From NCBI GenBank assembly GCA_019677205.1, contig JAAMXY010004789.1, forward strand, positions 1-13,183: a DNA stretch of 13,183 bases, written 5' to 3'. Positions 1 through 8,726 of this stretch are shown piece by piece (positions within the stretch are counted from its first letter, which is position 1; each line of letters starts with the position of its first letter). Source of the stretch: Pinguiococcus pyrenoidosus (Eukaryota > Sar > Pinguiophyceae > Pinguiochrysidales > Pinguiochrysidaceae). Position numbers and translations under genes: made by a program. The notes under the pieces are model-generated. The model was not told the origin of the DNA and ran no database searches. It saw only the letters and a program-made list of their open reading frames with translations.

Positions 1-1
1 G

Positions 2-811
2 AGAATCGACGACGTCGGAAACGCGGAGGGTCTGGGTGGTACCAGCACCAGCACCAGCACCAGCCCCCACAACCCCTCGAAAATGGGCACGGCCGCTCCC
101 GAGGCAAGCGGCGGTGCCAATCTTGCCCCCGATCATGCCAAAGTGGACCAGAGCAGTCGCTGCACGCTTCGCGTGGCGGGACGCTTCTCCCTCGCGCAGA
201 TGCACGACTGGCTGGCGGGTCTCATTCCCGAGTTCCCCTTGCGGCCAAGCGGGTCATCGCGGGCGGAGACGCTGAGGTTCCGGAACGTCTTCAGCGGCAG
301 CACCCTCGGCATGGAGTACACCCACGGCAACGCCAGTCTCTGGAGCGACTGCGCCTCCACCTTGGCCGTGATCAAGGAAGGCCTTTCCCAGCGAGCCGTG
401 GACGAGCGGGCGGAGCTGCACATGGAGGTGAACGCGCCGAACGCCGCGCTCATCAGCTACCTGACGCTTCTGCGGAGCCAGTCGGTGGCTTTGACGGAAT
501 TGCAGAACCAGTACGACCTCCTGGACGCCATCGCGGAGGTGGTGGAGGCGTTCCCCAGCGACGCCCATCCCTACCGCAAGGTCTGGAACGGGAGAGCCAG
601 AATCACCCGGCAGTGCAAGGACGGACAGGTGGCCAAGTCGCTGCAGTTCCTCGCCGGTCTCGTGACGGATGCCTTCGTGGACCACCATCGATTCCACGGC
701 CTGGACGCCCGCAAGAGCATCCCAGAACTGCAGCAAAGGCTGAACGCGTGCGCCTTTGACGACGTGATCGCATATGTGGCCTCGTCGGTGAAGTCGTCGA
801 CCACGCACTAG
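2..811 (+). CDS. BBS7: BBS7-like BBSome subunit, C-terminal part (5' end outside window)
   Basis: BBS7 is a subunit of the BBSome, the coat-like complex that carries membrane proteins in and out of cilia. The frame is open from base 2 to the TAG at 809-811, about 269 residues; animal BBS7 is about 715, so the N-terminal beta-propeller must lie off the left edge. The ATG at 83 is probably internal, because the frame continues upstream through a Thr-Ser repeat. Recognition rests on the order of segments I recall from animal BBS7: a platform-like start (GRFSLAQMHDWL, then a Pro-rich turn), the stretch FRNVFSGSTLGMEYTHG, a serine-rich STLAVIKEGLS, and a C-terminal helical hairpin containing QYDLLDAI and LVTDAFVDHHRFHG. 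No intron is evident. The match is by eye; BBS7 and BBS2 share an overall fold, but the C-terminal hairpin fits BBS7 better. Confidence 0.8.
   Translation, partial: RIDDVGNAEGLGGTSTSTSTSPHNPSKMGTAAPEASGGANLAPDHAKVDQSSRCTLRVAGRFSLAQMHDWLAGLIPEFPLRPSGSSRAETLRFRNVFSGSTLGMEYTHGNASLWSDCASTLAVIKEGLSQRAVDERAELHMEVNAPNAALISYLTLLRSQSVALTELQNQYDLLDAIAEVVEAFPSDAHPYRKVWNGRARITRQCKDGQVAKSLQFLAGLVTDAFVDHHRFHGLDARKSIPELQQRLNACAFDDVIAYVASSVKSSTTH
41..64 (+). repeat. Hexanucleotide repeat accagc x4 inside BBS7
   Basis: Four perfect copies of accagc encode alternating Thr and Ser in the BBS7 frame, just upstream of the recognisable conserved part. It is probably a disordered linker between the beta-propeller and the C-terminal domains. 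Confidence 0.8.
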
Positions 812-1073
812 AGACAGGCCAACAAAGACATCGCATTCTCCTACGTGTATCGTTCTATGCAGCCCAAGTTCCGCATCTTCTGCTCGATCTCCCGGTCATA
901 TGTCACAATGAAGGTCAAGACACCTAAGGAGGACGAAGACAACAAGAGAGGATTTGAAAAAACGGATCAGCAGAGGGACGCATTTGGTTTTGGTTTACGA
1001 GGCGCAAAGGAACTCGTCGCGGTTTTGATTGTTACTGTACATGAAAACCTATACCCAAACTCCTGCAGAACCA

Positions 1074-1395
1074 TCACTTACTTAGCAGGAGAGCCAGCGA
1101 TGCAGCGTCGTCGCGGCTCACGTAGAAGAGGACGCCAGCGTTGAACAGCAGAATGGCCGTCAGAACCTGACCCGCATTGCGGCTTTCGCGTTGACGCGAG
1201 TTTGGGAATTTGCAGCGCAGGTCAGACTTGGGGAAACCGCAGCACACAAGCCAACTTTGCAGCACGTACTACATGGTCTTCGCGGGATCCATACCCATGA
1301 TTGCTGAAAAAAGCGCGCGAAATAAGGCTGCGGCGCGAAATGCTACGGAGGGGTTTTATAATCCAAGGAGTTTTTGCCAAGATTGGCCAAGCCAT
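1074..1395 (-). CDS. Candidate small two-exon gene: presequence plus one membrane segment
   Basis: I do not recognise this gene, and the model is tentative. Exon 1 (1395-1273, 41 codons) begins MAWPILAKTPW and runs into an Arg/Ser-rich stretch (PLRSISRRSLISRAFFSNHG) that resembles a mitochondrial presequence. A 106-nt intron (1272-1167, GTAGTA...GGGTCAG) keeps phase 0. Exon 2 (1166-1074) encodes a hydrophobic segment, VLTAILLFNAGVLFYVS, then RDDAASLALLLSK and TGA, giving 71 residues. The intron length matches those of the confident genes. Size and layout recall small single-pass subunits of mitochondrial inner-membrane complexes, but no family motif is visible. Against it: the donor is weak, GC at third positions in exon 1 is only about half, and another reading starts at an ATG at 1298 and meets an in-frame TAG after nine codons. 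Confidence 0.33.
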
Positions 1396-2376
1396 TGGAT
1401 GGCTGCACAAGCTCGCAAACGACCGATTCGAATTTGGGAGCCAGGAGCGCCCCAATTGGTCAAGTCGGTTCCCTATGTCAGATGGAGCAAAATTCATTGG
1501 ACAAGTCTTGGAGGAATGGGATCTCGCGGACTTTTGAAAGGGGTCCGGTGCTATATTCGGACAAAAGAAGTAACGGCTAGCAGGAAGGCGGGTGTGCTAT
1601 GGCTCGATATTTGATTCTGCAGCCAATCACCGATATTGAAAACTCCAAATCTCCTTCTTTCAAAAATCACCATGCCCTTGGCCATTGGTTCTCCCTCCAG
1701 ATCCCCCTTCCCTTCGCTTTATTTCGGCTCAAGAGCCACTCCATTCCTGTCAGGCGTTTCATGTCGAGAACGTCCACTTCAGTCTCGATTGTTCCTTCCC
1801 GCGCCCGGTTACTAGCATCGTCCACAAATCGTCTACAGTAACTTCACACGCCCTTGAGTTGCCGGCAGCGGGCTGCCGAGCGGCGTTGGCCTGCGAACAA
1901 GCGCTTCGACAGGCTCTGCATTGCAGCGTCGGACCTTGAAGTCGGCAGCTCTCCGGCGCTTGAGGCATCGTGCGACGCTTTCCTCTCTCCTCAGAGCGCT
2001 TTTCTTGCAACAGCTAGCAGTAGCACTGCTTGGCAAGGCCGCAACAGAATGTCGAGGGGCCCCACGCAGGTAGGTCGCCGAGCTTTGCAAGCCAGCCGCA
2101 CGGCCAGAAGCGGACTGCTCCCGGACTTTGGGGCGGTCTGGTGCCCGGAGTCGCGGTGCTTCATTGCAAAAAGAGATGACCGAATCGGCCCAGCGTGTTG
2201 AAAGGCCGGAAACCATAGCTTCGGCACCCCGCCAGAGCAGGAAACCGTGGGTCATGCTACTCTGACCGAGCGGGCAGGAGCTCCTATGGGTCGTGACAGG
2301 CTGCGACCAGACAGATCTGTGCTCACGTTGCTTCCTTGTGCAGGTTCTGTAGCGCGCTTCGAGTCCCTTGGGGACC
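1396..2376. other. Intergenic stretch between divergent transcription units
   Basis: About 980 bases with no convincing gene. Open frames here, such as 1854-2201 on + and the left part of 1833-2543 on -, have shadow-like composition and no paired splice signals. The right end may hold a 5'-UTR intron of the next gene: a gtaggt donor-like site lies near 2070 and a pyrimidine-rich tract ending in gtgcag lies at 2343, just before the start codon at 2377. Apart from that it should hold the promoter of the large membrane-protein gene; no TATA box stands out near its start. Confidence 0.5.
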
Positions 2377-5300
2377 ATGGCCGAGCAGATCGAGGAGCTG
2401 TCCACGCTCCTCGACGCGAGGAAGGCCGAGCGAAAGGGCGTGAAGCGCGAGATCCAGGCCTGGCTCAAGGCCTTCAAGGCGGAAAATGGGCGCGAAGCGA
2501 CCGTCGCGGACAAGCAGGGCGAAGGCATCAAGCCCTTGTACATGCGCTATCGCAGCCTCGAGGCCGAGCAAAAAAGGCTGGCCAAGCAGATGGAGGAGCT
2601 CCGCGCACAGACCAAGAGGGAGGCCGAGCCGCCGCCAGAAGCTGAGGCTGAAGTCGCCGTCGCGAAGCAAGAGATGCAGCGCAAAGGGACGAAGCAAGGG
2701 AGCTCCGCAAACGAGGAAAGGAAAGAGCGCGCCGCTCCTGAAGTCGACATCGAAGCCCAGGCCCAGCCACAAGAGGATGCAGCGCACGCAGCTAGCTCGA
2801 AAGCTGTTGCTGCCAGGAGCGCGGATGCAAGTGACTCGAAGCCACCACGACGACAAGACCAACGGGCCCAACAACGAGAGAGAAAACCACGAGCTCAGCA
2901 GGCTGAGAAGGCACCGTCACCGTCGCCGTCACCATCACCGTCACCGTCACCGTCACCGTCGCCGTCACCGTCACCCTCACCGTCACGGAAGCGAGAAATC
3001 CGTGCTGTCGCGGTCGAACAGCAGGTGCCCGTTCTCGCCCGGCAGAGGAGCGCCACAAGAAGAGTGTCGTCGCTGGTCATGGAGGAGGAGGAGGAAAAGG
3101 AGAAAGCGCAGAAGACCCGTGCAGACGTCATTCGTGAGGAACTCGACGCCATCGAGGTGCCGAGTCATGCAATCGCGAAAGACAACGACGACGTCGATGC
3201 AGCGGTGATCTCTCCGGTGCCTCGGGCGTCCACCACTTCCGCAATACGCAAGTCAGTCGTGAGCCCGGCCAGGAGACGGCGGCGCGCGATGTCGAGCGTT
3301 GAGCGCATCATGGCAGAGGGCAAGTTGGACGACGACCGAAGCTCACGGAAGCCTCGTCGAGGGGCGGAGCTGCAGCAGGACTTCCAGGCGCTCACCGAGT
3401 CCATCGCCCTCGAGGAGAAACTCACCGAGGCGGCCATCAACGTAAGTGTCCCCTGGGGTGTCGTCTTTGACGAGGTTGATGAACCTCATCTGTGTATCCC
3501 TTCTCACACACAAACTAAACACAGGAGATCCGAACGCCCGCTGGCGCGGCGCCGATGCGGCGAAGATCGAGCACGAGTCGCCTGTGGGCTCTCCAGCAGC
3601 CAGCGACTGAGGTCGCGTCGGAAGACGAGCGACAGCTCCTCGACGCCATCGACACGCCCGTGCAGCCTCCGCCGCCGCCGGCCGACTTGCTCAACCGCCT
3701 CAACCACCTGCGCTCGCAGTTCCAGGAGTCGGGGGACAAGGACGTCGACGTCGGCGTAGAGGAGCTGTCCGCACAGGTGGCGCAGCAGAAGTTTGCTGTG
3801 GCCGCCGTCCCTCTCTCGGTCGTACGTGAGAGGGAACGCCACCTGGAGGAGCAGCGCCTGCGGCGCGCGGAGAGGGAGGCCTACCAGTACCGCGTGCGGG
3901 AAGCCGATCTGTCATGGCGAGAGAACCGCGCGCGGACGCGCGTGGTGGAACGGGAGAAGGCCGTCCTGGCGCAGCTGGACCTTCGCCGCAAAGCATACTA
4001 CCGGTAAGTATTGCGGGCTCTTCTACTCTTCCTTCACGCGTCTGCGTCTCGGAAGCATTGGCTAACTGTGATCCCCTCCCCCTACACCCCACACACGCAA
4101 CCCCACCACAGCGAGATTTTGGCTAGAGAGCGAACCATCGACATGCAGTTCCGCCGCGCTAGAGAGCATCTGGAAGCCACGCTGGCGGCGCAGCAGGCCA
4201 AGGTGATGGAGAAGCATGGTATGCTGGAACGGCGCGAGATGGCCGGTGCCCGCCGCTCTCGCGTCACGTGGGACCGCGTGCCGCAGCCGTTGGAGGTGCA
4301 CGTGCACATGGCTCGCGCCGTGAAGGACAAGCTACCGAGGGGTCGGTACGCCATCCTCGTGAGTGTCTACGACCGCCTGGGAGGTAGCGAACTGCGTTGG
4401 ACGCGCGGCGTCGATGGGGAGAAGCCGGGCGTGACAAAGCCCGTGAAGCATGCCGGGTATCACTACAGTCGCGAGCTGCGGTTCGAGCAGAGCGTCTTTA
4501 CGCTGGTACCGGCTCGAAACGTCTTGAGACCTTCCACGCTACTACTGTTCGAGCTGTTCTTGCTGGCTGGGCCAAAGCAAAGCGTCGATCAGCTCGTGGG
4601 TTGGGGCGCCTTGCCGGCGTCGGACTACCGCTTCAACATCGTGCGAGGTCGGTTCAAGGTGCCGCTGCTGCGCGGCGAGCACGCGTTTCATGCTGTCGAC
4701 AAGTTCGCCAGCATCGAGCGCATGATGAGGAGTGACCTGCAGCATTGGCTCTGCAACTTGTACGTCGAGGTTCGGCATCTTCCTCGGGTGGTGGAAAGTC
4801 GCCATGGTGCCGACTTCGACCTGGAGCTCAACCACGTGCGTCACACGCTGAGCATCGCGTCCCGGGAGGAGCAGCGGCGCCTGAGAGAGCGCGACGCGCG
4901 CGCGCAGCGTGCCAGAGACATGGGGCTTCGGCAGGACGACGAGGAAGAGGAGGAGCCAGATGATCACGCCTGGTGGCGTCGAAAGCGCCACGTGTTTCAG
5001 GTGGAGACGCCGAAGGTCCATGGCGAGCCCAGCGCTCTGATGCCGGCCTCCAGCATGCGGGAGGAGAAGGAGGCGGACGTCGAGGCGCCCAAGGCGACCA
5101 TCGCCGTCCGAGCCGAGGAGATCCAGGAGAGCGGCTATGATTCCGAGGAGGAACCGTTCTTGACGCCGGAGGAGAAGAGTCGGGTGGCCGGCACCGAGGG
5201 GTTGGGCATTCGCCGCCGTCGTGGCGACGGCACCAGATACGACGAGCAGGGGCTCGGCGTCGATGGGGCGGGGCACGAGCAGACGCCGCAGAGCGTGAGG

Positions 5301-6518
5301 CCCATGGTGTGGAGTCGCTTGACGGACCCGCGCGAGATGGAGCTATTTACGCCGGCGGTGGCGCCGGAGCCAGGCAAGGCCCCTGTGGAGCTCGGCGCGG
5401 TGCTCGTGCGGTCCAAGCTTCGCTACCTGCGCCAGGAGATCCTGGCGGACTTGGCGCTGCGCAACTGGCGCAGCCAGGAGTTTTGGTTGACGCTGTGGGT
5501 GTATCTCATGGCCATGTGGTTCCGCATGTACGTGCACTTCGTGGCGCAGTACCTGTATCTCCAGGCGCTCCGCGTGCCGGTGTACAACTTCGGCCCGCGG
5601 CTGCACCAGATGACTTTGAAATACATCATGTCCAGCATCAACGTGAGAGCCGAGGTGGGCGTCCTGCTCTTGGGCCCCGTCGGCGTGCTCAGCATCATGA
5701 TGTGCTTCATGGTCTTCGGCCGCCTCACGCAGCGCTTGCTCGGTCATTTCCCGAACTGGGCATCCAAATTCTGCGCCGCTTACGGCGTCGGCTGTGTTTT
5801 GGACCCGGTCTTGATCTTCGTCATCGACCTCATGGCGCGCAACTTCCAGTGCGACAACCGACCCGAGTGCGAAGACGATTACACCGCGGCCGCCTGCGAC
5901 TGCTTCGAGGGGGATGCCTTCAAGCTGTACGTCCGCATGGAGGAGAGCAGCGGCAGCGGCATCTCCGGCATCCTCATCACCATCATGCTGTACACCTTCA
6001 CCAGCGCGCTGGCGGCCTTCGTGCTGTACAACTACTTGCTGTACATCCACTTCAACGGCCGCATGCTGGACGTCCACCGGCGCCTCCACCAGCACGCCGG
6101 GGAGATCTTCGTGCCGCACGACTTCGAGCTGTCGCTCAAGGAGCTGGAGCACATCTGCCGCAAGGCCAAGAAGTGGCAGGGCGCGCACGGCGAGCAGAAG
6201 CGCGTGGTCGTCACCGACTACAACATCTCCGATCCGTCGGACGCAGGCTTCCTCGAGACGGTGACCCATGTTGCCATCTTCGTGTACAAGCTGGACGGCG
6301 AGCGGAAGCTGTGGCGCCACTTCCTGCGCTCTCCAGACGGCGCGGTGATCGAGGTCTTCGACGAGAAGCTCAGCGCGAGCTTTGGCGCCAATTTTGAGCA
6401 CCTCGAGGGGCTGCTGCGGCAGGACGTGGAGCGCGCCGATGACTCGCAGCGCCGCGGAAACTTTGGTCGCCTCGAGCGTGAGATACGATCCGACGAGGCG
6501 GCGAAGGTGCCGGACTAG
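2377..6518 (+). CDS. Large coiled-coil, C2-like, four-TM membrane protein (3 exons)
   Basis: Exons are 2377-3441, 3525-4003 and 4112-6518. Introns are 83 and 108 nt, both with GTAAGT donors and CACAG acceptors, phases 0 and 2. The product is 1,316 residues. The ATG at 2377 sits in a strong context (gaccATGG). Residues 1-75 are helical and carry WLKAFKAENGRE...DK...IKPLYMRYRSLE, a motif shape I know from FAM13-type C-termini. Then come a charged, low-complexity region with a Pro-Ser run (about 180-204), coiled coils (about 490-560) and a C2-like domain from about 576 (VHVHMARAVKDKLPRGRYAI, VYDRLGG, ELFLLAGP, GWGALPASDYRFNIV, LQHWLCNLYVEVRHLP). An acidic linker follows. Four hydrophobic segments lie at about 972-1000, 1029-1052, 1068-1090 and 1131-1162, with a Cys-rich loop (CDNRPECEDD...CDCFEG) between the last two. 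The soluble tail is about 150 residues. A relation to the OFCC1-type family is my best guess, from memory only. Its function is unknown to me. Confidence 0.8.
2914..2986 (+). repeat. Pro-Ser codon repeat (ccgtca-type hexamer)
   Basis: About twelve tandem hexamers, mostly ccgtca with ccgtcg, ccatca and ccctca variants, encode a run of Pro-Ser dipeptides in exon 1 of the large membrane protein. The variation is mostly synonymous, so the peptide repeat is kept while the DNA drifts. It probably forms an extended, disordered and phosphorylatable linker. Confidence 0.9.
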
Positions 6519-7185
6519 GAGAAACTGGGGGAGGAGAAGATTCAAGATGGAGGAGGTGGAGAAGAAACTTTAGTATGAATAGGCAGACACAATAGACCGG
6601 ATAGAGTACGGAAATAGAGGAGCTGCGCGTTTGTGGAGAGACCATTATTAGATGGGGGCATGATCTTGCATCGCAGGCTGAACAAGGAGTAAGGATTGTG
6701 TTGTATTGCTAGCATTGATGGCAGACTCGCGTACAGACAGCCAGCCATTTCGCTGCTTAAGCATGAAAGGCAAAGAGGCCTGCACCTTTCGGCGATTCAC
6801 AGATCCAATGGCATGCGCATGGCACAAAGCACGAAGCACGGAAAGATCATCGATCAGCGAGGAAAGCCGATAAAGCGGATTCGACCATGCACAGCTTCAC
6901 GTTCCATACGATCTCTCTTCGGGGCCACACCGAGCACGAACAGAGCAATCCCTCGCAGTTGTGTCCCATCTTGTCCCCACACTAATCCCAGTAGTCCCAT
7001 TAGTCCATTGTTTGAGCTGTTGTCGACATGAAATTGGTGCCACGCGTGACGATGTCATCACCGCAGGACATAGCCTGACCAAAGGCTGCACCGGCACCCT
7101 CGACCTCAATCTTCGGCGAGACGTCGGGCCCGTTGAGCTGCCGCTCGTCTGGCGGACTGAGTCGCAAAGAGCTTTGTCATTGCCA
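6519..7185. other. Intergenic stretch between convergent genes
   Basis: This is the 3' flank of the large membrane-protein gene (stop at 6518) facing the 3' end of the coiled-coil gene on the other strand. I see no named element. On the minus strand, 7176-7000 is an open frame of 58 codons ending in TAA that reads like protein (for example LNGPDVSPKIEVEGAGAAFG). It could be an alternative last exon of the neighbouring gene, reached through an acceptor at 7157-7159 (ctcag), because the phase fits. Otherwise it is chance. The rest has mixed composition without a supportable gene. Confidence 0.4.
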
Positions 7186-8726
7186 TTATCGTAGAACGGC
7201 TGCTCGTTTCGCAGCTGCTCCTTTTGTGGATGTCCATCCAACTAAACGGGGGCGTTTGGCTTCCTCGACGAGAATCGGCAGTCTTCTCTTCCCATAGTCC
7301 CTTGTGTTTTGAATACCGAACAACGAACAACGAACAACGAAAAACGAAAAACCACAGTCGATTTAACGCAATCTGCTTGCCAAGTGGCTCACCCTGCTGC
7401 CTGCGTCTCTCCACGCGTGCTTTCTTCCTGATCCATACGACGTCTCACACTGTTTCCATGGCGACCCTCGCTAAACCGCACCGTCCTCGCTGGATGATGA
7501 TCTGTTTCCTTCCGCTGTGTCCCCTGCCACCGCGTGTCGACTAGAAAGAAGCCACGAGGGGACCTTGGATGCCTCCTGCACTGCAAAGTCCTCCCTCAAC
7601 CTCTCAACTCTCTCTCTAATCATCTCCGCTCGGACGGCTTTCTCATGCGCTTCCAGCGCGATCCGTCGAAGCTTTCGCGACACTTTGACCGTCACTGCGG
7701 CTTCTACGGCGGCTATGAACTCCTCTTGGCGCTCCTTCTGCTTGACGCATGCCCGGGCACGGGACCTTTGCGCGAGCTTTGTTCTTCGATCCGGCGCCGT
7801 CGCTGCTCTGAGCTTCCTTCCAAAGCGGCGGCGGTTCTGCGCAACGTCGTCTACTCGAGTTCTTCCTGATGGTCGGCCTCTGTAAAGAGTCTTCCGGGGT
7901 ACTCTGGGAGAGGCAGGTACTTCAAAAGATTCTGGGGTCGCTCCCACATCCACAGTCGGAGCTCTGCTGGCGAAAGGAGCTGCTCGTCCAGACGCTGGAG
8001 AAGGTGATCCCCATCTTCGACAGTCGTCATCGCCCTCTTGGGAATGAGGCTGCTCTCCGCGAAGTCGCCCAATCTCTCGACAATACTCTTCGTACGCAAT
8101 AAGTGCCTGCTGTTCCCCAGACGACAGCGCTTGATGTTGAAGACGGTCTATCACGGTCTGTGGATGGATGGAAGCAAGGATGGAAGCAAGGATGGAAGCA
8201 AGGCTGGGTGAGAGAGCCTGGCTCTCGGCCACATCCAAGCTCCCTCATTAGGGGAACGAACCTGCTTCTCGTCGATTCGCTCTTCCATCGCAGCCATGCG
8301 CCGGAGCAGCTGGTCCATCTGCTTCCTTCGGAGCTCCTCCCTCTCAGCTCTACTCATCTTCCAGCTTCCTACGCTTGCAATGATGACGAGAGGGCTTCGG
8401 GCATGCACGGATCGACGAATCGGTACTTCACCTCTGCTGCGCAAGGCAATGGCGCTGGCACCCTCTAGGTCTATCGCTCCTTCGGCACTCCCCATCAGCG
8501 CAAGATGCAGGTCACGATTGCAGCGGTGCAGCCGCTGCCGTGTGGGAACTCTCGTTGTGATGAAAGACTTCCAAGGCTTTTGGGCAGCGCCATCATCTGA
8601 GCAACCTCAACGCACCTTTTGCAACATTCGATTGTCTGCGCGGAGCCGTGCACATTCGTTCTCCTTCTCCTTGAGAAGTTCATGAAGCTTGGACTCCACT
8701 TTCGTCGACGTCTTCATGCTTGCCAT
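7186..8726 (-). CDS. Coiled-coil protein, multi-exon; 3' half of model uncertain
   Basis: Not recognised. Exon 1 (8726-8616) encodes a leucine-zipper-like helix, KVESKLHELLKEKENECARL. An 81-nt intron leads to exon 2 (8534-8262), which ends in a clear coiled coil (MSRAEREELRRKQ...MAAMEERIDEKQ). Bases 8431-8369 may be a 63-nt in-frame intron. Next is an intron of 104 nt (acceptor 8158) or 114 nt (acceptor 8148). In the 104-nt case one frame stays open from 8157 to a TAG at 7471, giving 356 residues with a basic coiled coil (KQKERQEEFIAAVEAAV, KLRRIALEAHEKAV). The alternative, which follows the frames richest in GC at third positions, uses exons 8147-7921, 7807-7609, 7523-7393 and 7300-7186, giving 351 residues. 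All its introns are 81-114 nt with matching phases, and it adds ARTVRFSEG, a PP1-docking (RVxF) type motif. I report the longer span. The frame is also open upstream of the ATG to 8810, so a further 5' exon is possible. The gene is divergent from the C2 gene. Confidence 0.5.
7317..7351. repeat. Five 7-bp tandem units (cgaacaa / cgaaaaa)
   Basis: Three cgaacaa units are followed by two cgaaaaa units. On the minus strand this is a T-rich tract that ends about 14 nt before the proposed acceptor (7301-7303) of the last intron of the coiled-coil gene, so it would serve as its polypyrimidine tract. Confidence 0.8.
8167..8202. repeat. Three perfect 12-bp tandem repeats (gatggaagcaag)
   Basis: Three identical 12-mers lie inside the intron starting at 8261. 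On the minus strand they read cttgcttccatc, a pyrimidine-rich tract immediately before the acceptor ccacag (8158). This is one of two tandem repeats at intron 3' ends in the same gene. Confidence 0.9.

Noticed and set aside
845-1144. A 99-codon plus-strand frame after BBS7
   Set aside because: No conserved pattern and an Arg-rich end. It overlaps the better candidate on the minus strand and probably lies in the BBS7 3' flank.
1353-1360. A TATAAAA-like box on the minus strand, about 55 nt before an ATG at 1298
   Set aside because: The frame from that ATG meets a TAG after nine codons. In the preferred model these bases are coding, so the box is not used as evidence for a promoter.
1833-2543. 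A 236-codon minus-strand frame spanning the upstream region and the start of the large gene
   Set aside because: It runs antisense into exon 1, has no recognisable motif, and its composition is Ser/Arg/Ala-rich like other shadows.
5309-6397. A 362-codon plus-strand frame overlapping the same exon
   Set aside because: Composition is dominated by Arg, Ala, Gly and His as expected for an out-of-frame reading of GC-rich coding DNA. The membrane-protein frame has better content and phase-matched introns.
5343-6545. A 400-codon open frame on the minus strand opposite the membrane-spanning part of the large gene
   Set aside because: Its product is rich in Val, Glu, His and Ala with no domain pattern. 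It mirrors a GC-rich exon whose sense frame encodes clear membrane segments, so it is a codon-bias shadow.
7000-7176. An independent small minus-strand gene ending at 7000
   Set aside because: Protein-like but needs a 236-nt intron from 7392 to find a start. I mention it as a possible alternative last exon and do not list it as a gene.
7317-8202. Tandem repeats that might suggest a CRISPR array
   Set aside because: Units are 7 and 12 bp, directly adjacent with no spacers, and lie in introns of a eukaryotic gene.
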